From Roseibium polysiphoniae (lineage in GTDB: Bacteria; Pseudomonadota; Alphaproteobacteria; Rhizobiales; Stappiaceae), in contig NZ_JACYXJ010000007.1 of the NCBI RefSeq assembly GCF_014842925.1, forward strand, positions 124,001 through 188,000: a DNA stretch of 64,000 nt, read 5' to 3'. Shown piece by piece: positions 8,329 through 17,438 of this stretch. The position numbers and the translations under genes were made by a program. The first letter of the stretch is position 1, and each line of letters begins with the position of its first letter. Below the pieces are notes generated by a model. The model saw nothing but the letters and a program-made list of their open reading frames with translations. It had not been told where the DNA came from and ran no database searches.

Positions 8329-10689
8329 TTATTCGGCTGCCTGCTGCAAGCCAGCCCGGCTTGCCTGCCAAACGCGCTCCGGCGTTGCCGGCATGGACAG
8401 GTCGTTGTTGTTGATGGCATCGGTGATCGCATTGATGACGGCCGGTGGCGATCCGATGGCCCCGGCTTCCCCGCAACCTTTCATGCCGAGCGGGTTGCCC
8501 GGACAGATCGTTTCCGTGGTCAGCAGCTGGTAGGATGGCACATCATCCGCCCTTGGCATGGTGTAATCCATATAGGATCCCGTCACGAGTTGACCGCTTT
8601 CATCATAGGCCGCGTTTTCAAGAAGCGCCTGCCCAATGCCTTGCGTCAGTCCGCCATGGACCTGGCCTTCAACGATCATCGGGTTGATGATCTTGCCAAA
8701 ATCATCCGCCGCAACAAAGTTGACGATCTCGGTCTTGCCGGTATCTGGATCGATCTCCACCTCGCAAGCATATGTGCCCGCCGGGAACGTGAAGTTGGTC
8801 GGATCATAGAAGGCCCCTTCCTTCAAACCCGGCTCCATGCCTTCGGGAAGGTTATGGGCCGTGTAGGCAGCAAGGGCGACCTCTGTGAAGCTCAGCTTCT
8901 TGTCCGTACCGGCGACTTTCAGTTCACCGCCTTCAATCTGGATGTCGCCTTCTGCAGCTTCCATCAGATGGGCAGCGATTTTCTTGGCCTTGGCTTCAAC
9001 CTTGTCGAGCGCCTTGACGATAGCTGACATGCCAACAGCACCCGAACGTGAACCGTAGGTTCCCATCCCGAACTGAACCTTGTCGGTGTCGCCGTGAACG
9101 ATATTGACGCTGTCCGTGTCGAGGCCAAAGCGTTCTGAGATGAGCTGCGCGAACGTCGTCTCATGTCCCTGACCATGGCTGTGGGATCCGGTCAGCACCT
9201 CGATGCTGCCGACAGGGTTCACCCGAACTTCGGCCGATTCCCAAAGGCCGACACCTGCTCCCAGAGACCCGACCGCTGCCGAAGGGGCAATGCCGCAGGC
9301 TTCAATGTAACAACTGAGACCCATGCCACGCAGTTTGCCGCGGCTCGCCGCTTCCGCCTTGCGCGCCGGGAAGCCGTCATGGTCGATTGCCTTCAAGGCA
9401 GCGTCCAGCGTGGCATCATAGTCGCCAGCGTCGTAGCACATGATCACCGGTGTTTGATGCGGGAAGGAACGAACGAAGTTTTTCCTGCGGAATTCTGCCG
9501 GGGAAAGCCCAACCTCACGCGCAGCGGTTTCCATCATTCGCTCGACCAGGAAAGTCGCTTCAGGCCGCCCCGCCCCGCGATAGGCATCTACCGGGGTGGT
9601 GTTGGTATAGACCGCCTTCACATTCGCATGGATGGCCGGGATGTCATACTGACCCGACAGAAGCGTCGCATAGAGATATGTCGGGACCGAGGATGAGAAC
9701 AACGACATATACGCACCAAGATTAGCGACTGTCTGGACCCTGAAGCCGATGATCTTGTTGTCGGCATCGAGAGCCAGTTCGGCGTGCGATTTGTGATCCC
9801 GCCCGTGTGCGTCCGTCAGGAAAGCCTCGGTCCGATCAGACACCCATTTGACTGGACGGCCAACACGTTTGGATGCCCAGAGCGCTACGATCTCTTCCGG
9901 ATAAATGAAGATCTTGGATCCAAATCCACCGCCAACGTCCGGCGCAATGACGCGAAGCTTGTTTTCAGGAGCGACGTTGTAGAAGGCTGAGAGAACAAGG
10001 CGCGCGACATGCGGGTTCTGGGACGTCGTGTAGAGCGTGTAGTGCTCTTCTGCGTCATTGTAATCGGCAACCGCCGCCCGCGGTTCCATCGGGTTCGGAA
10101 CCAGGCGATTGTTATGGATGTCCATGCGTGTGACATGGGCCGCCTGCTCGAACGCAGCGTTCGTCGCCGCCTCATCACCGATTTCCCAATCATAGATCAG
10201 GTTATTGGACGCTTCGGGATGCAGTTGAGGCGCTCCTGCCTCCATGGCTGCAACCGCATCGACGATCGCAGGCAGTTCGTCGTAGTCGACGATCACCGCG
10301 TCGGCGGCGTCACGCGCCTGTGCCTGGGTGTCCGCGATGACCACTGCAACAGCCTGGCCAACATGGCGCACGATTTCAGGCTCCAAGGCGCGCCAAGCGC
10401 CCATGTTCATGGGCGACCCGTCCTTGGAATGAACCATCCAGCCGCAAATCAGGTTGCCGATGCCATCGCCAACGAGTTGTTCGCCGGTCAAAACGGCATC
10501 AACCCCAGGCATCGCCAGTGCGGCGGAGGCGTCGATGCCTGTTACTTTGGCATGAGCATGCGGCGAGCGAACAAAAGCCGCATAGGCCATCCGCGGCAAC
10601 ACCATATCATCGGTGTAGCGGCCCTTGCCGGTGATGAAACGCTTGTCTTCCTTACGCAGGGCACGTGCCCCAATACCGTCAACTCCCAT
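8329..10689 (-). CDS. coxL: CO-dehydrogenase-family large (Mo) subunit, form II type
   Basis: A 786-residue molybdopterin-cytosine-dinucleotide hydroxylase subunit. The active-site loop reads AYRGAGR, the form II signature; form I CO dehydrogenases have AYxCSFR with the catalytic Cys. Other cofactor motifs are GGGFGSK and the C-terminal GCGEAGAIGSPPAVINAI. Established knowledge is that form II enzymes are not reliably CO oxidisers and may act on other substrates. It lies between coxS (65 bases upstream) and coxM. GGGAGA precedes the start. Product naming as CO dehydrogenase is by family only. Confidence 0.92.
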   Translation of the reverse strand: MGVDGIGARALRKEDKRFITGKGRYTDDMVLPRMAYAAFVRSPHAHAKVTGIDASAALAMPGVDAVLTGEQLVGDGIGNLICGWMVHSKDGSPMNMGAWRALEPEIVRHVGQAVAVVIADTQAQARDAADAVIVDYDELPAIVDAVAAMEAGAPQLHPEASNNLIYDWEIGDEAATNAAFEQAAHVTRMDIHNNRLVPNPMEPRAAVADYNDAEEHYTLYTTSQNPHVARLVLSAFYNVAPENKLRVIAPDVGGGFGSKIFIYPEEIVALWASKRVGRPVKWVSDRTEAFLTDAHGRDHKSHAELALDADNKIIGFRVQTVANLGAYMSLFSSSVPTYLYATLLSGQYDIPAIHANVKAVYTNTTPVDAYRGAGRPEATFLVERMMETAAREVGLSPAEFRRKNFVRSFPHQTPVIMCYDAGDYDATLDAALKAIDHDGFPARKAEAASRGKLRGMGLSCYIEACGIAPSAAVGSLGAGVGLWESAEVRVNPVGSIEVLTGSHSHGQGHETTFAQLISERFGLDTDSVNIVHGDTDKVQFGMGTYGSRSGAVGMSAIVKALDKVEAKAKKIAAHLMEAAEGDIQIEGGELKVAGTDKKLSFTEVALAAYTAHNLPEGMEPGLKEGAFYDPTNFTFPAGTYACEVEIDPDTGKTEIVNFVAADDFGKIINPMIVEGQVHGGLTQGIGQALLENAAYDESGQLVTGSYMDYTMPRADDVPSYQLLTTETICPGNPLGMKGCGEAGAIGSPPAVINAITDAINNNDLSMPATPERVWQASRAGLQQAAE

Positions 10690-10754
10690 GGCGTGTCTCC
10701 CAAGACAGCAGATGTTCCCAAAAAATGTACTCTTGTGGCCGTTTGATGCGCCGC

Positions 10755-11243
10755 TTATTCAGCTGCGGTCTTCATCGCAGCCATCTGATCGGATGCGGCC
10801 AAGATCGCCTTGACGATGTTCTGATAGCCCGTGCAGCGGCAGATGTTGCCCTCGAGCTCGTGCCTTACAGTCTTTTCATCGAGGCTGGCGCCATGCCGCT
10901 CAATCATATCGACGGCGGTCATGATCATGCCCGGCGTGCAGAAACCGCATTGCAGACCGTGATGCTCGCGAAAGGCCGCCTGAACCGGATGAAGCTCGGC
11001 TCCATTTGCCAGGCCTTCAACCGTCGTGACATCAGCGTCACCGGCCTGAACCGCCAACATGGTGCAGGATTTTACCGCCTTGCCGTTGACGTGGACAACA
11101 CAGGCGCCGCACTGGGACGTGTCACAGCCGACGTGGGTTCCAGTGAGACCTTGCGCTTCTCGGATATAATGGACAAGCAAGGTTCTGTCTTCGACGGGCG
11201 CCGAAACCTTCTTGCCGTTCAATGTCATGGACACTGTCGTCAT
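10755..11243 (-). CDS. coxS: CO-dehydrogenase-family small (2Fe-2S) subunit
   Basis: A 162-residue iron-sulfur subunit with two [2Fe-2S] clusters. The plant-ferredoxin-type cluster uses [10 protein letters not shown] plus a following Cys, and the second uses CGFCTPG and CRCTGY. Start 11243 (MTTVSM) is preferred over a five-codon longer version because GGAGAG sits directly before it. The gene lies 76 bases after coxG and 65 bases before coxL. It relays electrons between the Mo site of CoxL and the FAD of CoxM. Confidence 0.93.
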   Translation of the reverse strand: MTTVSMTLNGKKVSAPVEDRTLLVHYIREAQGLTGTHVGCDTSQCGACVVHVNGKAVKSCTMLAVQAGDADVTTVEGLANGAELHPVQAAFREHHGLQCGFCTPGMIMTAVDMIERHGASLDEKTVRHELEGNICRCTGYQNIVKAILAASDQMAAMKTAAE

Positions 11244-11319
11244 TTCTCTCTCCCTCAATTTCAGCCCGGCCCCTCCTATCGGAGCAGCCAGACCAAACCG
11301 TTGTCGGCGAACCTGAACC

Positions 11320-12012
11320 TCAGTTCAGAATTGCCAAAATCGCGATCACCGCGCCAAGCGCGATTAATCCCCAGACAAAGGGACCGCCCAAAAGCCCTTT
11401 TGCTGCGGCAACCTCTACCCTTTCCTCAGCATCATTAACCCGCTCTTCGATCGCGTGTTCAACCTCTTCAATTGCTTCAACTACATGACCAGGAGCGTCT
11501 TCCGCCGCGATTGATTTGGCTTCTTCAACCAAACCTGGGTCGAGCTCGTCGTCAGTAATCCCGCCGTTAGCCTGGCCGCCCACCATCTCAGAAAACTTGC
11601 CAAAGAAGTCGTCAGCCATTTTGCGCGCGGTAGAGTCAATCAGACGGCTGCCCAGCTGCGCCAGCTTGCCGCCCACCTGCGCCTTTGCCGTGTAGGTCAA
11701 GATCGTGTCGCCGCCATCTTCGGCCAAATGCACATCCGCACCGCCCTTGGCAAATCCGGCGACACCACCCTTTCCCTCACCAACAATGGTGTAGCTCTCA
11801 GGCGCATTGACGGTTTCAAATTTGACGGAGCCTTTGAACTTGGCCTTGACCGGTCCGATCTTGGAGGTGACCGCTGCGGTCATCTCCGTATCGCTGATCA
11901 TGTCCAGCTCTTCGCAACCTGGAATGCATTCCTTCAAGACGGCCGGATCGTTCAGCGCCTTCCAGACAGCCTCACGTGGGGCTGCAATTCTGTACTCACC
12001 GCTCATATCCAT
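11320..12012 (-). CDS. coxG: CoxG-like SRPBCC protein with C-terminal membrane anchor
   Basis: A 230-residue protein. Residues 1-150 form an SRPBCC/CoxG domain ([20 protein letters not shown], then ECIPGCEEL). An acidic linker follows, and residues about 205-230 are one hydrophobic helix ending at the C terminus, so it is probably a tail-anchored cytoplasmic protein. In form I systems CoxG recruits CO dehydrogenase to the membrane, and the anchor fits that role. Start 12012 is chosen because AAGGTG lies upstream and the domain begins there; the 29-codon extension has no family resemblance. It is the first gene of the cox operon. Confidence 0.85.
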   Translation of the reverse strand: MDMSGEYRIAAPREAVWKALNDPAVLKECIPGCEELDMISDTEMTAAVTSKIGPVKAKFKGSVKFETVNAPESYTIVGEGKGGVAGFAKGGADVHLAEDGGDTILTYTAKAQVGGKLAQLGSRLIDSTARKMADDFFGKFSEMVGGQANGGITDDELDPGLVEEAKSIAAEDAPGHVVEAIEEVEHAIEERVNDAEERVEVAAAKGLLGGPFVWGLIALGAVIAILAILN

Positions 12013-12385
12013 GTTGTAGGCACCTTTCCTTCGAGCCGCAGATCGCTGGAGAGACGTCGTCCAGCTGTTGAACCAAGACTGAACACTCTGGCCGAACAAG
12101 GCAAGCGCCTACACACGGAGATGCTGCAGAAACGAAACAACGACAATGACTTGAGAACGATAGGTCTGAACTGCAAACATAGGGCCGACCGGCGCAACGT
12201 CGGTTTCGCTGTCCAAATGCGCCTCGACCTCGGAATTGCCTGCGTCATCGACCTCACTCAGTTCCTCCCAAAGCCCTGAAATCACGAAATCTGCAATACA
12301 ATGAGCTTGCATCAGACCGCGAGCGGACGCAAAGCGGCAATCGATCAAAGGCGCATATGTGTCTCACACGTGAGACAACGCGCAG
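12013..12385. promoter_or_regulatory. Promoter region of the cox operon
   Basis: About 370 bases with no convincing gene between the regulator stop and coxG. A 79-codon minus-strand reading frame is present but has no recognisable content. I looked for a sigma-54 -24/-12 element on the minus strand and did not find a good match. The one clear signal is the palindrome at 12360-12377. Confidence 0.5.
12360..12377. promoter_or_regulatory. Perfect palindrome, probable operator
   Basis: TGTCTCAC-AC-GTGAGACA: two 8-bp arms with a two-base spacer. It lies 9 bases beyond the regulator stop codon and about 350 bases upstream of the coxG start, a typical upstream-activator distance. Fis-type regulators of the AcoR kind bind inverted repeats with similar TGTCTC arms, so this is a plausible site for the adjacent regulator. 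Binding is inferred. Confidence 0.55.
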
Positions 12386-13360
12386 TCAGCGCTCAGACAG
12401 CAGACCGTGCTGGTTCATCCGCCGATACATAGTCGCCCTGCTGATGCCCAGGTCGCGGGCCGCGGCAGCGACATTGCCCTTGCAATGCGCGAGGGCACGG
12501 CGAATTTCGGTCTTTTCTGCACGGGCAAGGTCGCGCGCGGCAGTAACACGCCCTCCGACCAAGTCGCCAAGACTCGGCATCTCGGCCAAGGTCCGGGACG
12601 TGATCCCAAGGTTGCGCCGCGCAAGGCGGGTTGCGCCGATGAGCAGGTCGTCCTCGTCTACGGCGAGGAGAGATACTCCCGATGCGCCATGCCCTTCCGC
12701 CACAACGATGCGTGCCTGCGGAAAAGCGGAGCGAAACAGATCGCTTTCCACGGCGCGCGCGCTATCCGTCACAACTGAACCAAGAACCTGTGCGAAGGAA
12801 TGCGTCAGGTCAGTTCGGCAACTTGAAATATCAAGAACCGCAGTGATCTCACCTGACGGATCGTAGATCGGAGCGCCCATGCAGCTCATGGCCGTGTTTT
12901 GCGCGCGAAAATGCTGGTTCTGGAAAATGATGACCGGACGGTTTTCGGCAAGACAGGTCCCGATACCGTTTGTGCCTTCGTTCGCTTCGTTCCAGAGCGC
13001 GCCTTCTGTCAGGCCCCACTCCTCGAAGTTTCTCCGATCGGCCTCTGTGCTGTTGGCCTCCAAGATCAGGCCATCAGCATTGGTCAGCGCGACACAACAG
13101 CCAGCCTTGCCCGCAGTTTGAAACAGTCTTTGCAGATTTGGCCGCGCGATCTCCAGGAGAGATCCATTTTCCTCGCGCGCCAAAGCGAGCTCATGGTGCG
13201 TGGTCCGATTTGCCGCCGAACGCCGGGCCGGATCGAGACCGTAGTAAACCATCGACCGACGCCAAGACGCCGCGACGACCGACGTCGTCGCATTGACGCT
13301 ATTGTGCACGGTCGATGCCACCGCCTCCACATGGGATGCGGTAGTGCTTGCTATCGCCAT
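12386..13360 (-). CDS. GAF plus Fis-type HTH regulator lacking AAA+ domain
   Basis: A 324-residue regulator resembling AcoR at both ends. Residues about 75-210 form a GAF-like sensor (NEANEGTNGIGTCLAENRP is typical of AcoR relatives). The last 45 residues are a Fis-type HTH (KGNVAAAARDLGISRATMYR). The sigma-54-interacting AAA+ domain that normally sits between them is absent: no GESGTGKE or GAFTGA motif is seen. The start has GGGAGGAG upstream. It precedes the cox operon on the same strand and is its likely regulator. Whether it activates or represses cannot be told. Confidence 0.87.
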   Translation of the reverse strand: MAIASTTASHVEAVASTVHNSVNATTSVVAASWRRSMVYYGLDPARRSAANRTTHHELALAREENGSLLEIARPNLQRLFQTAGKAGCCVALTNADGLILEANSTEADRRNFEEWGLTEGALWNEANEGTNGIGTCLAENRPVIIFQNQHFRAQNTAMSCMGAPIYDPSGEITAVLDISSCRTDLTHSFAQVLGSVVTDSARAVESDLFRSAFPQARIVVAEGHGASGVSLLAVDEDDLLIGATRLARRNLGITSRTLAEMPSLGDLVGGRVTAARDLARAEKTEIRRALAHCKGNVAAAARDLGISRATMYRRMNQHGLLSER

Positions 13361-13466
13361 CAGCCGTTCTCCTCCCTCAGCGACAGACGGCCTCCCGTCG
13401 CGGGATCAAGTCCAGCAAACAAAGACTGCCTTGTCAAAGTATTTAGGCGGTGCGGCTGAAAACCGG

Positions 13467-13859
13467 TCAGCGGCGTCTGTAGGTGAGAACAAGTGCAGCG
13501 ATCATTTTTATGGCTGCTTCTGGAAGCGGCTTGGCCAGAGGGAACAGGGCCCCTCGACGCCCGTCCAGTTCACACTCTTTCGGCACAAACTGATCTATTT
13601 GCTCTGATACGTTCGTTCCGCAATGGAAGAACAGACCAACAAAATCCGGCTTCTTCTTTTTCCAAGCAATGCGCAGTGTCGTGCCGCCAGACTTGGCTGT
13701 TGGTACAAAGGCAATCTCGCCCCACTTGAGCGTTTCGATTGGTTGGGAAATAGCCGGATCATCTTCCACGGTTTGGAGGATCACCTGCCGCAGTCTTTCG
13801 AGCGAACCGGCAGCTTGCGGAGGGAGCGCATCCAAACACGCACGTGTTGTTTCAGGCAT
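13467..13859 (-). CDS. DUF1801 (YdhG-like) protein
   Basis: A 130-residue small cytoplasmic protein of the DUF1801 family. The typical core is seen: ISQPIETLKWGEIAFV, then a basic patch (RIAWKKKKPDFVGLFF). Function of the family is not established. Two starts are possible: 13859, with GGGAG six bases before, and 13880, seven codons longer. I prefer the shorter. It is monocistronic and divergent from the methyltransferase gene that follows. Confidence 0.72.
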   Translation of the reverse strand: MPETTRACLDALPPQAAGSLERLRQVILQTVEDDPAISQPIETLKWGEIAFVPTAKSGGTTLRIAWKKKKPDFVGLFFHCGTNVSEQIDQFVPKECELDGRRGALFPLAKPLPEAAIKMIAALVLTYRRR

Positions 13860-13993
13860 CTGGCTCCCGCTCTCTTGCATTTGTCTCTACAATCCCCTGA
13901 AGCACGCCATATGTTTGGTTCACGATTGACCCGCGCAGCTATCAAGACTAAGGCCTCGCAAGAGATGAAACAACAAACCTCCGAGTTGACACC

Positions 13994-14935
13994 TTGACGG
14001 AAACTGCCTTGCCCCGCCCCGGCCAGCCTCCCAAACAGACTTGGCCGGTCATCCTGGAAACGCATGGTTGGAAAGACTACCGCCTGCTGGACATGGGGCA
14101 TGGCCGCAAGCTGGAGCGTTATGGTCAGTACACGATCATCCGGCCGGAACCCCAGGCTATGGGCACTCCAAAGCTGAAGTCGTCGGCCTGGGATCGCGCC
14201 AATGCGGTCTTCACGGGTGACACCGACGAGGAAGGACCCGGGCGCTGGAAGTTTTCCGGCAACGTGGCCGAAACCTGGAACATGTCCTACGGGCCCGTCA
14301 GCTACGTGGGGCGCTTCATGTCGTTCCGACATGTTGGCGTCTTCCCCGAGCAGGCCGCCCACTGGGACTGGGTTACGGAAAAGATCCGCGCTGAGAAACG
14401 CCGTGCGCCGGAAAAACAGCCAAAAATTCTCAACCTCTTTGGCTACACCGGACTGGCATCGCTTCTGCCTGCAACGGAGGGCGCACATGTGACCCATGTT
14501 GACGCGTCCAAGAAGGCGATCACCTATGCAAGGGAGAACCAGAGTCTTTCCGGCATTGAGGACCTTCCGATCCGCTGGATCTGCGAAGATGCATCCAAGT
14601 TTGTCGCCCGAGAAGTCCGGCGCGGCAACACCTACGACGGCATCATTCTCGATCCGCCGAAGTATGGGCGCGGACCCAAAGGCGAAGTCTGGGACATTTA
14701 CACCAGCCTTCCTGGCATGTTGGAACAATTGCAGCAGCTACTTTCCAAAGACGCGCTCTTCATGATCCTCACCGCCTATGCCATCCGGTCGAGCTTCGTT
14801 TCCATTCACGAACTCATGGCTGAAACACTGTCCAAACAGGGTGGCTTGCTGGAGTCGGGCGAACTGGTGATCCGGGAAGAAAACAGCGCGCGCGCGCTGT
14901 CGACCTCACTGTTTTCGAGGTGGAGCAGCCAATGA
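13994..14935 (+). CDS. Class I SAM-dependent methyltransferase, RlmI-like
   Basis: A 313-residue methyltransferase. The SAM-binding motif LNLFGYTGLASL is near residue 143, the acidic motif VDASKKAI follows, and the catalytic-type motif ILDPPKYGRGPKG is near 218. This DPPK motif is shared with rRNA cytosine methyltransferases of the RlmI/RlmK group, so an RNA substrate is likely but not shown. The start is a TTG with a weak ribosome site; no ATG is available nearby in frame. The stop overlaps the next gene (ATGA), a SpoU methylase. Confidence 0.85.
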   Translation: MTETALPRPGQPPKQTWPVILETHGWKDYRLLDMGHGRKLERYGQYTIIRPEPQAMGTPKLKSSAWDRANAVFTGDTDEEGPGRWKFSGNVAETWNMSYGPVSYVGRFMSFRHVGVFPEQAAHWDWVTEKIRAEKRRAPEKQPKILNLFGYTGLASLLPATEGAHVTHVDASKKAITYARENQSLSGIEDLPIRWICEDASKFVAREVRRGNTYDGIILDPPKYGRGPKGEVWDIYTSLPGMLEQLQQLLSKDALFMILTAYAIRSSFVSIHELMAETLSKQGGLLESGELVIREENSARALSTSLFSRWSSQ

Positions 14936-15765
14936 GCGACAAGCCAAAGCGTATCGGCGCGGTGAAACAGATCACCAGCCACTCCAACCCTCTCGTCAAG
15001 GAAATCAAGGGGCTGGTGTCCCAGCGCAAGCACCGAACACAATCCGGGTTGTTCGTAGCCGAGGGTCTCAAACTGGTGACGGACGCGCTCGAAGCCGGGT
15101 GGGTTGTCCGCTATCTCGCCCTGGGTCCAGAGGCGCGCGAGAACCCGATCGCCCAGAAAGCGGCCGCCACAGCGAAAGCTCAGGGCGCGTTGATCCTTGA
15201 AGTCAATACGGCCGTCATGTCCGCGATGACCCGCAAAGACAATCCGCAGATGGTCGTCGGTGTCTATGAGCAAAAGCTTCATCAGCTTGAGGACATTGAT
15301 CCCGGGACGTCTTCCGTCTGGATCGCGCTCGACCGGGTGCGTGATCCGGGCAATCTCGGCACTATCATTCGAACTGCTGATGCAGTCGGCGCGAGTGGCG
15401 TGATCCTGATCGACGACTGCACAGATCCGTTTGCGGTCGAAACCGTGCGCGCAACAATGGGATCCCTGTTCCACGTACCCGTCGTCAAGACTGGCGCCAC
15501 TCAGTTCAAGGGGTTGCTCAAAAGATGGCCTGGAACCGTGGCCGGAACGCATCTCGAGGGTTCCGTCGACTACCGCGAGCCGGAATATGGCGAACCCGTC
15601 CTTCTTGTGATGGGGAATGAGCAGCAGGGGCTGAGCGACGAAATGGCGGCAGCTTGCAAGACGCTGATCCGGATCCCGCAAGCCGGCCAGGCAGACAGCC
15701 TGAATCTTGCCGTGGCCACGGGCATCTGCCTTTACGAAATACGCCGCCCGCACCTGAAACTTTGA
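14932..15765 (+). CDS. SpoU/TrmH family RNA 2'-O-methyltransferase
   Basis: A 277-residue SPOUT enzyme. The N-terminal substrate-binding part is about 1-110. The three SpoU motifs follow: NLGTIIRTADAVGASG, LLVMGNEQQGLSDE and IPQAGQADSLNLAVATGI, which form the knotted SAM site. It is similar in length to TsnR/RlmB relatives. The ATG at 14932 overlaps the previous stop and has GGAG upstream; a GTG four codons earlier is less likely. Target nucleotide unknown. Confidence 0.9.
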   Translation: MSDKPKRIGAVKQITSHSNPLVKEIKGLVSQRKHRTQSGLFVAEGLKLVTDALEAGWVVRYLALGPEARENPIAQKAAATAKAQGALILEVNTAVMSAMTRKDNPQMVVGVYEQKLHQLEDIDPGTSSVWIALDRVRDPGNLGTIIRTADAVGASGVILIDDCTDPFAVETVRATMGSLFHVPVVKTGATQFKGLLKRWPGTVAGTHLEGSVDYREPEYGEPVLLVMGNEQQGLSDEMAAACKTLIRIPQAGQADSLNLAVATGICLYEIRRPHLKL

Positions 15766-15775
15766 GGCTGAATTG

Positions 15776-16639
15776 ATGCGCTTATTCGTCTTTGGCGTCG
15801 GCTATTCATCACAGGCTTTTATCGAGCGGGTGAAAGACCGCTTTGATTGGATCGGCGGAACCACGCGGTCGGCCGAGAAGGCAGAACGCCTGAACAGCGA
15901 AGGCATTGTGCCGTTTCTATTTGACGGGCAAGAGCCGACGGAGGCCATCGCCGCGGCTCTCAGGACGGCAACTCATGTCCTGATCTCAATCGGGCCTGAT
16001 GAGACCGGTGACCGCGTCTTGCACCATCATAGCGATGACATTGCCGCAGGACACCCGCAATGGATCGGCTACCTTTCGACTGTCGGCGTCTATGGCAATC
16101 ACGATGGGGGCTGGGTCGATGAAGACACCCCCTGCAAGCCTGTGTCGAAGCGCTCAGTTCAGCGTGTTGCAGCAGAAAACGCCTGGCTGAATTTTTCTGA
16201 GACCTATGGGCTTCCCGTCCAGATCTTCCGACTGTCTGGCATCTATGGCCCTGGGCGGAACGTGTTTGAGAACTTCAAGAAAGGCAAGGCGCGCCGGCTG
16301 ATCAAGCCGGGGCAGGTGTTTAACCGCATCCATGTGGATGATATTGCGGGAGCCCTCGAAGCTGCCATGCAGCAGCCGAAAACGCGCATCTACAACGTGA
16401 CGGACGACGAGCCCGCGCCGCCTCAGGATGTGGTGACCTATGCCGCAAAATTGCTCGGTGTTGCGCCACCCGCAGAGGTTCCCTTCGAGACTGCGGATCT
16501 GACGCCCATGGCCCGCTCGTTCTACGGAGAAAACAAAAGGGTCTCAAATGCGCGCGTAAAGGCAGAACTGAATTACAACTTCAAATTCTCGAATTACAAG
16601 AATGCACTTAGTAGTATTATTGGTAAATTTGACAATTAG
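15776..16639 (+). CDS. NAD(P)-binding epimerase-like protein, YeeZ-like
   Basis: A 287-residue atypical SDR. It begins MRLFVFGVGYSSQAF, a GxGYxx cofactor motif in place of the usual GxxGxxG. The middle contains YLSTVGVYGNHDGGWV and the RLSGIYGPGRN segment found in nucleoside-diphosphate-sugar epimerase relatives such as YeeZ. The usual YxxxK is not obvious. It starts 11 bases after the SpoU gene, with GAGG upstream, so it is probably co-transcribed with the two methyltransferases. Substrate unknown. Confidence 0.8.
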   Translation: MRLFVFGVGYSSQAFIERVKDRFDWIGGTTRSAEKAERLNSEGIVPFLFDGQEPTEAIAAALRTATHVLISIGPDETGDRVLHHHSDDIAAGHPQWIGYLSTVGVYGNHDGGWVDEDTPCKPVSKRSVQRVAAENAWLNFSETYGLPVQIFRLSGIYGPGRNVFENFKKGKARRLIKPGQVFNRIHVDDIAGALEAAMQQPKTRIYNVTDDEPAPPQDVVTYAAKLLGVAPPAEVPFETADLTPMARSFYGENKRVSNARVKAELNYNFKFSNYKNALSSIIGKFDN

Positions 16640-16804
16640 AGCCCAAAACAAGAAATCGATCAGCATTTACATTCTATTTTCTGCGTCAGAAACCCACTTT
16701 TTACAGTGTTAATTCCCGAATATAGTCAAATTGCACTGCACAAAAATCAGTCGTTAATCATTTAAGACGTATGATCGTCCTGAAAACATCAAAGGGTGTT
16801 CAGG

Positions 16805-17419
16805 ATGACGCATTTTAAAACAACTTCAGCCTTGGCGCTTTTCGCGGCCTTTGCCCCAAATCAGGTCCTGGCCCAGCCGCCAGCTCCAGACCCGGAGAGC
16901 CTGATCAATCCAGCTTTCATCGAAAGCGTTCGCGCATGGCTAGGCAACCCGATTGTCGCTCTCTCCATCGAAAGCCAGAATGATCTCAGGGGCTCGCTTC
17001 AGCAAAATGAGATCGACGCTCTCGACGGCCAATGGCGGGCGGAACGCGAAAACGATGACAAGCCGCTGATTTCGGCAACGCTCAGCGCGCCGCTGTCGAT
17101 TTACCTACTTCGCGTTCAGGCCGAAAGTGTCGGGCTGTTTACCGAACTGTTTGTCATGGACGCCAATGGCCTGAACGTCGGACAGAGCGCCATTACCGGC
17201 GACTACTGGCAAGGCGACGAAGCGAAATTCCAGAAGACATTCGACGTCAGCCCCGACGCGATTTTTATCGATGAAGCAGAATGGGACGAAGATCGCATGA
17301 TCTGGCGCGCCCAGCTGAACCTCGCGCTGGCCAACGAAGCCAAGACGAAAGCGATCGGTTCTGCGACCGTCGAAGTCAACCTCACCGAGCTGCAACGCCG
17401 CAGCATGCCGGCAAGCTGA
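16805..17419 (+). CDS. Secreted Cache/PDC-like sensor protein
   Basis: A 204-residue protein with a signal peptide (residues 1-24, cut after LAQ) and no other membrane segment, so it should be periplasmic. The region near 119-145 ([12 protein letters not shown] then DYWQGDE) is the D-x-x-G...DYxQGDE signature of extracytoplasmic Cache/PDC sensor domains. Such domains are normally built into receptors; here it is free. Start 16805 has AAGGG upstream; a GTG three codons earlier also exists. The chemoreceptor gene starts 19 bases after the stop, so the two are almost certainly co-expressed. Confidence 0.75.
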   Translation: MTHFKTTSALALFAAFAPNQVLAQPPAPDPESLINPAFIESVRAWLGNPIVALSIESQNDLRGSLQQNEIDALDGQWRAERENDDKPLISATLSAPLSIYLLRVQAESVGLFTELFVMDANGLNVGQSAITGDYWQGDEAKFQKTFDVSPDAIFIDEAEWDEDRMIWRAQLNLALANEAKTKAIGSATVEVNLTELQRRSMPAS

Positions 17420-17438
17420 CAAGAAGAGAGACCCCATC

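Noticed and set aside
12109-12348. A 79-codon minus-strand frame in the cox promoter region.
   Set aside because: No ribosome site, no family resemblance, and it lies in the expected regulatory region.
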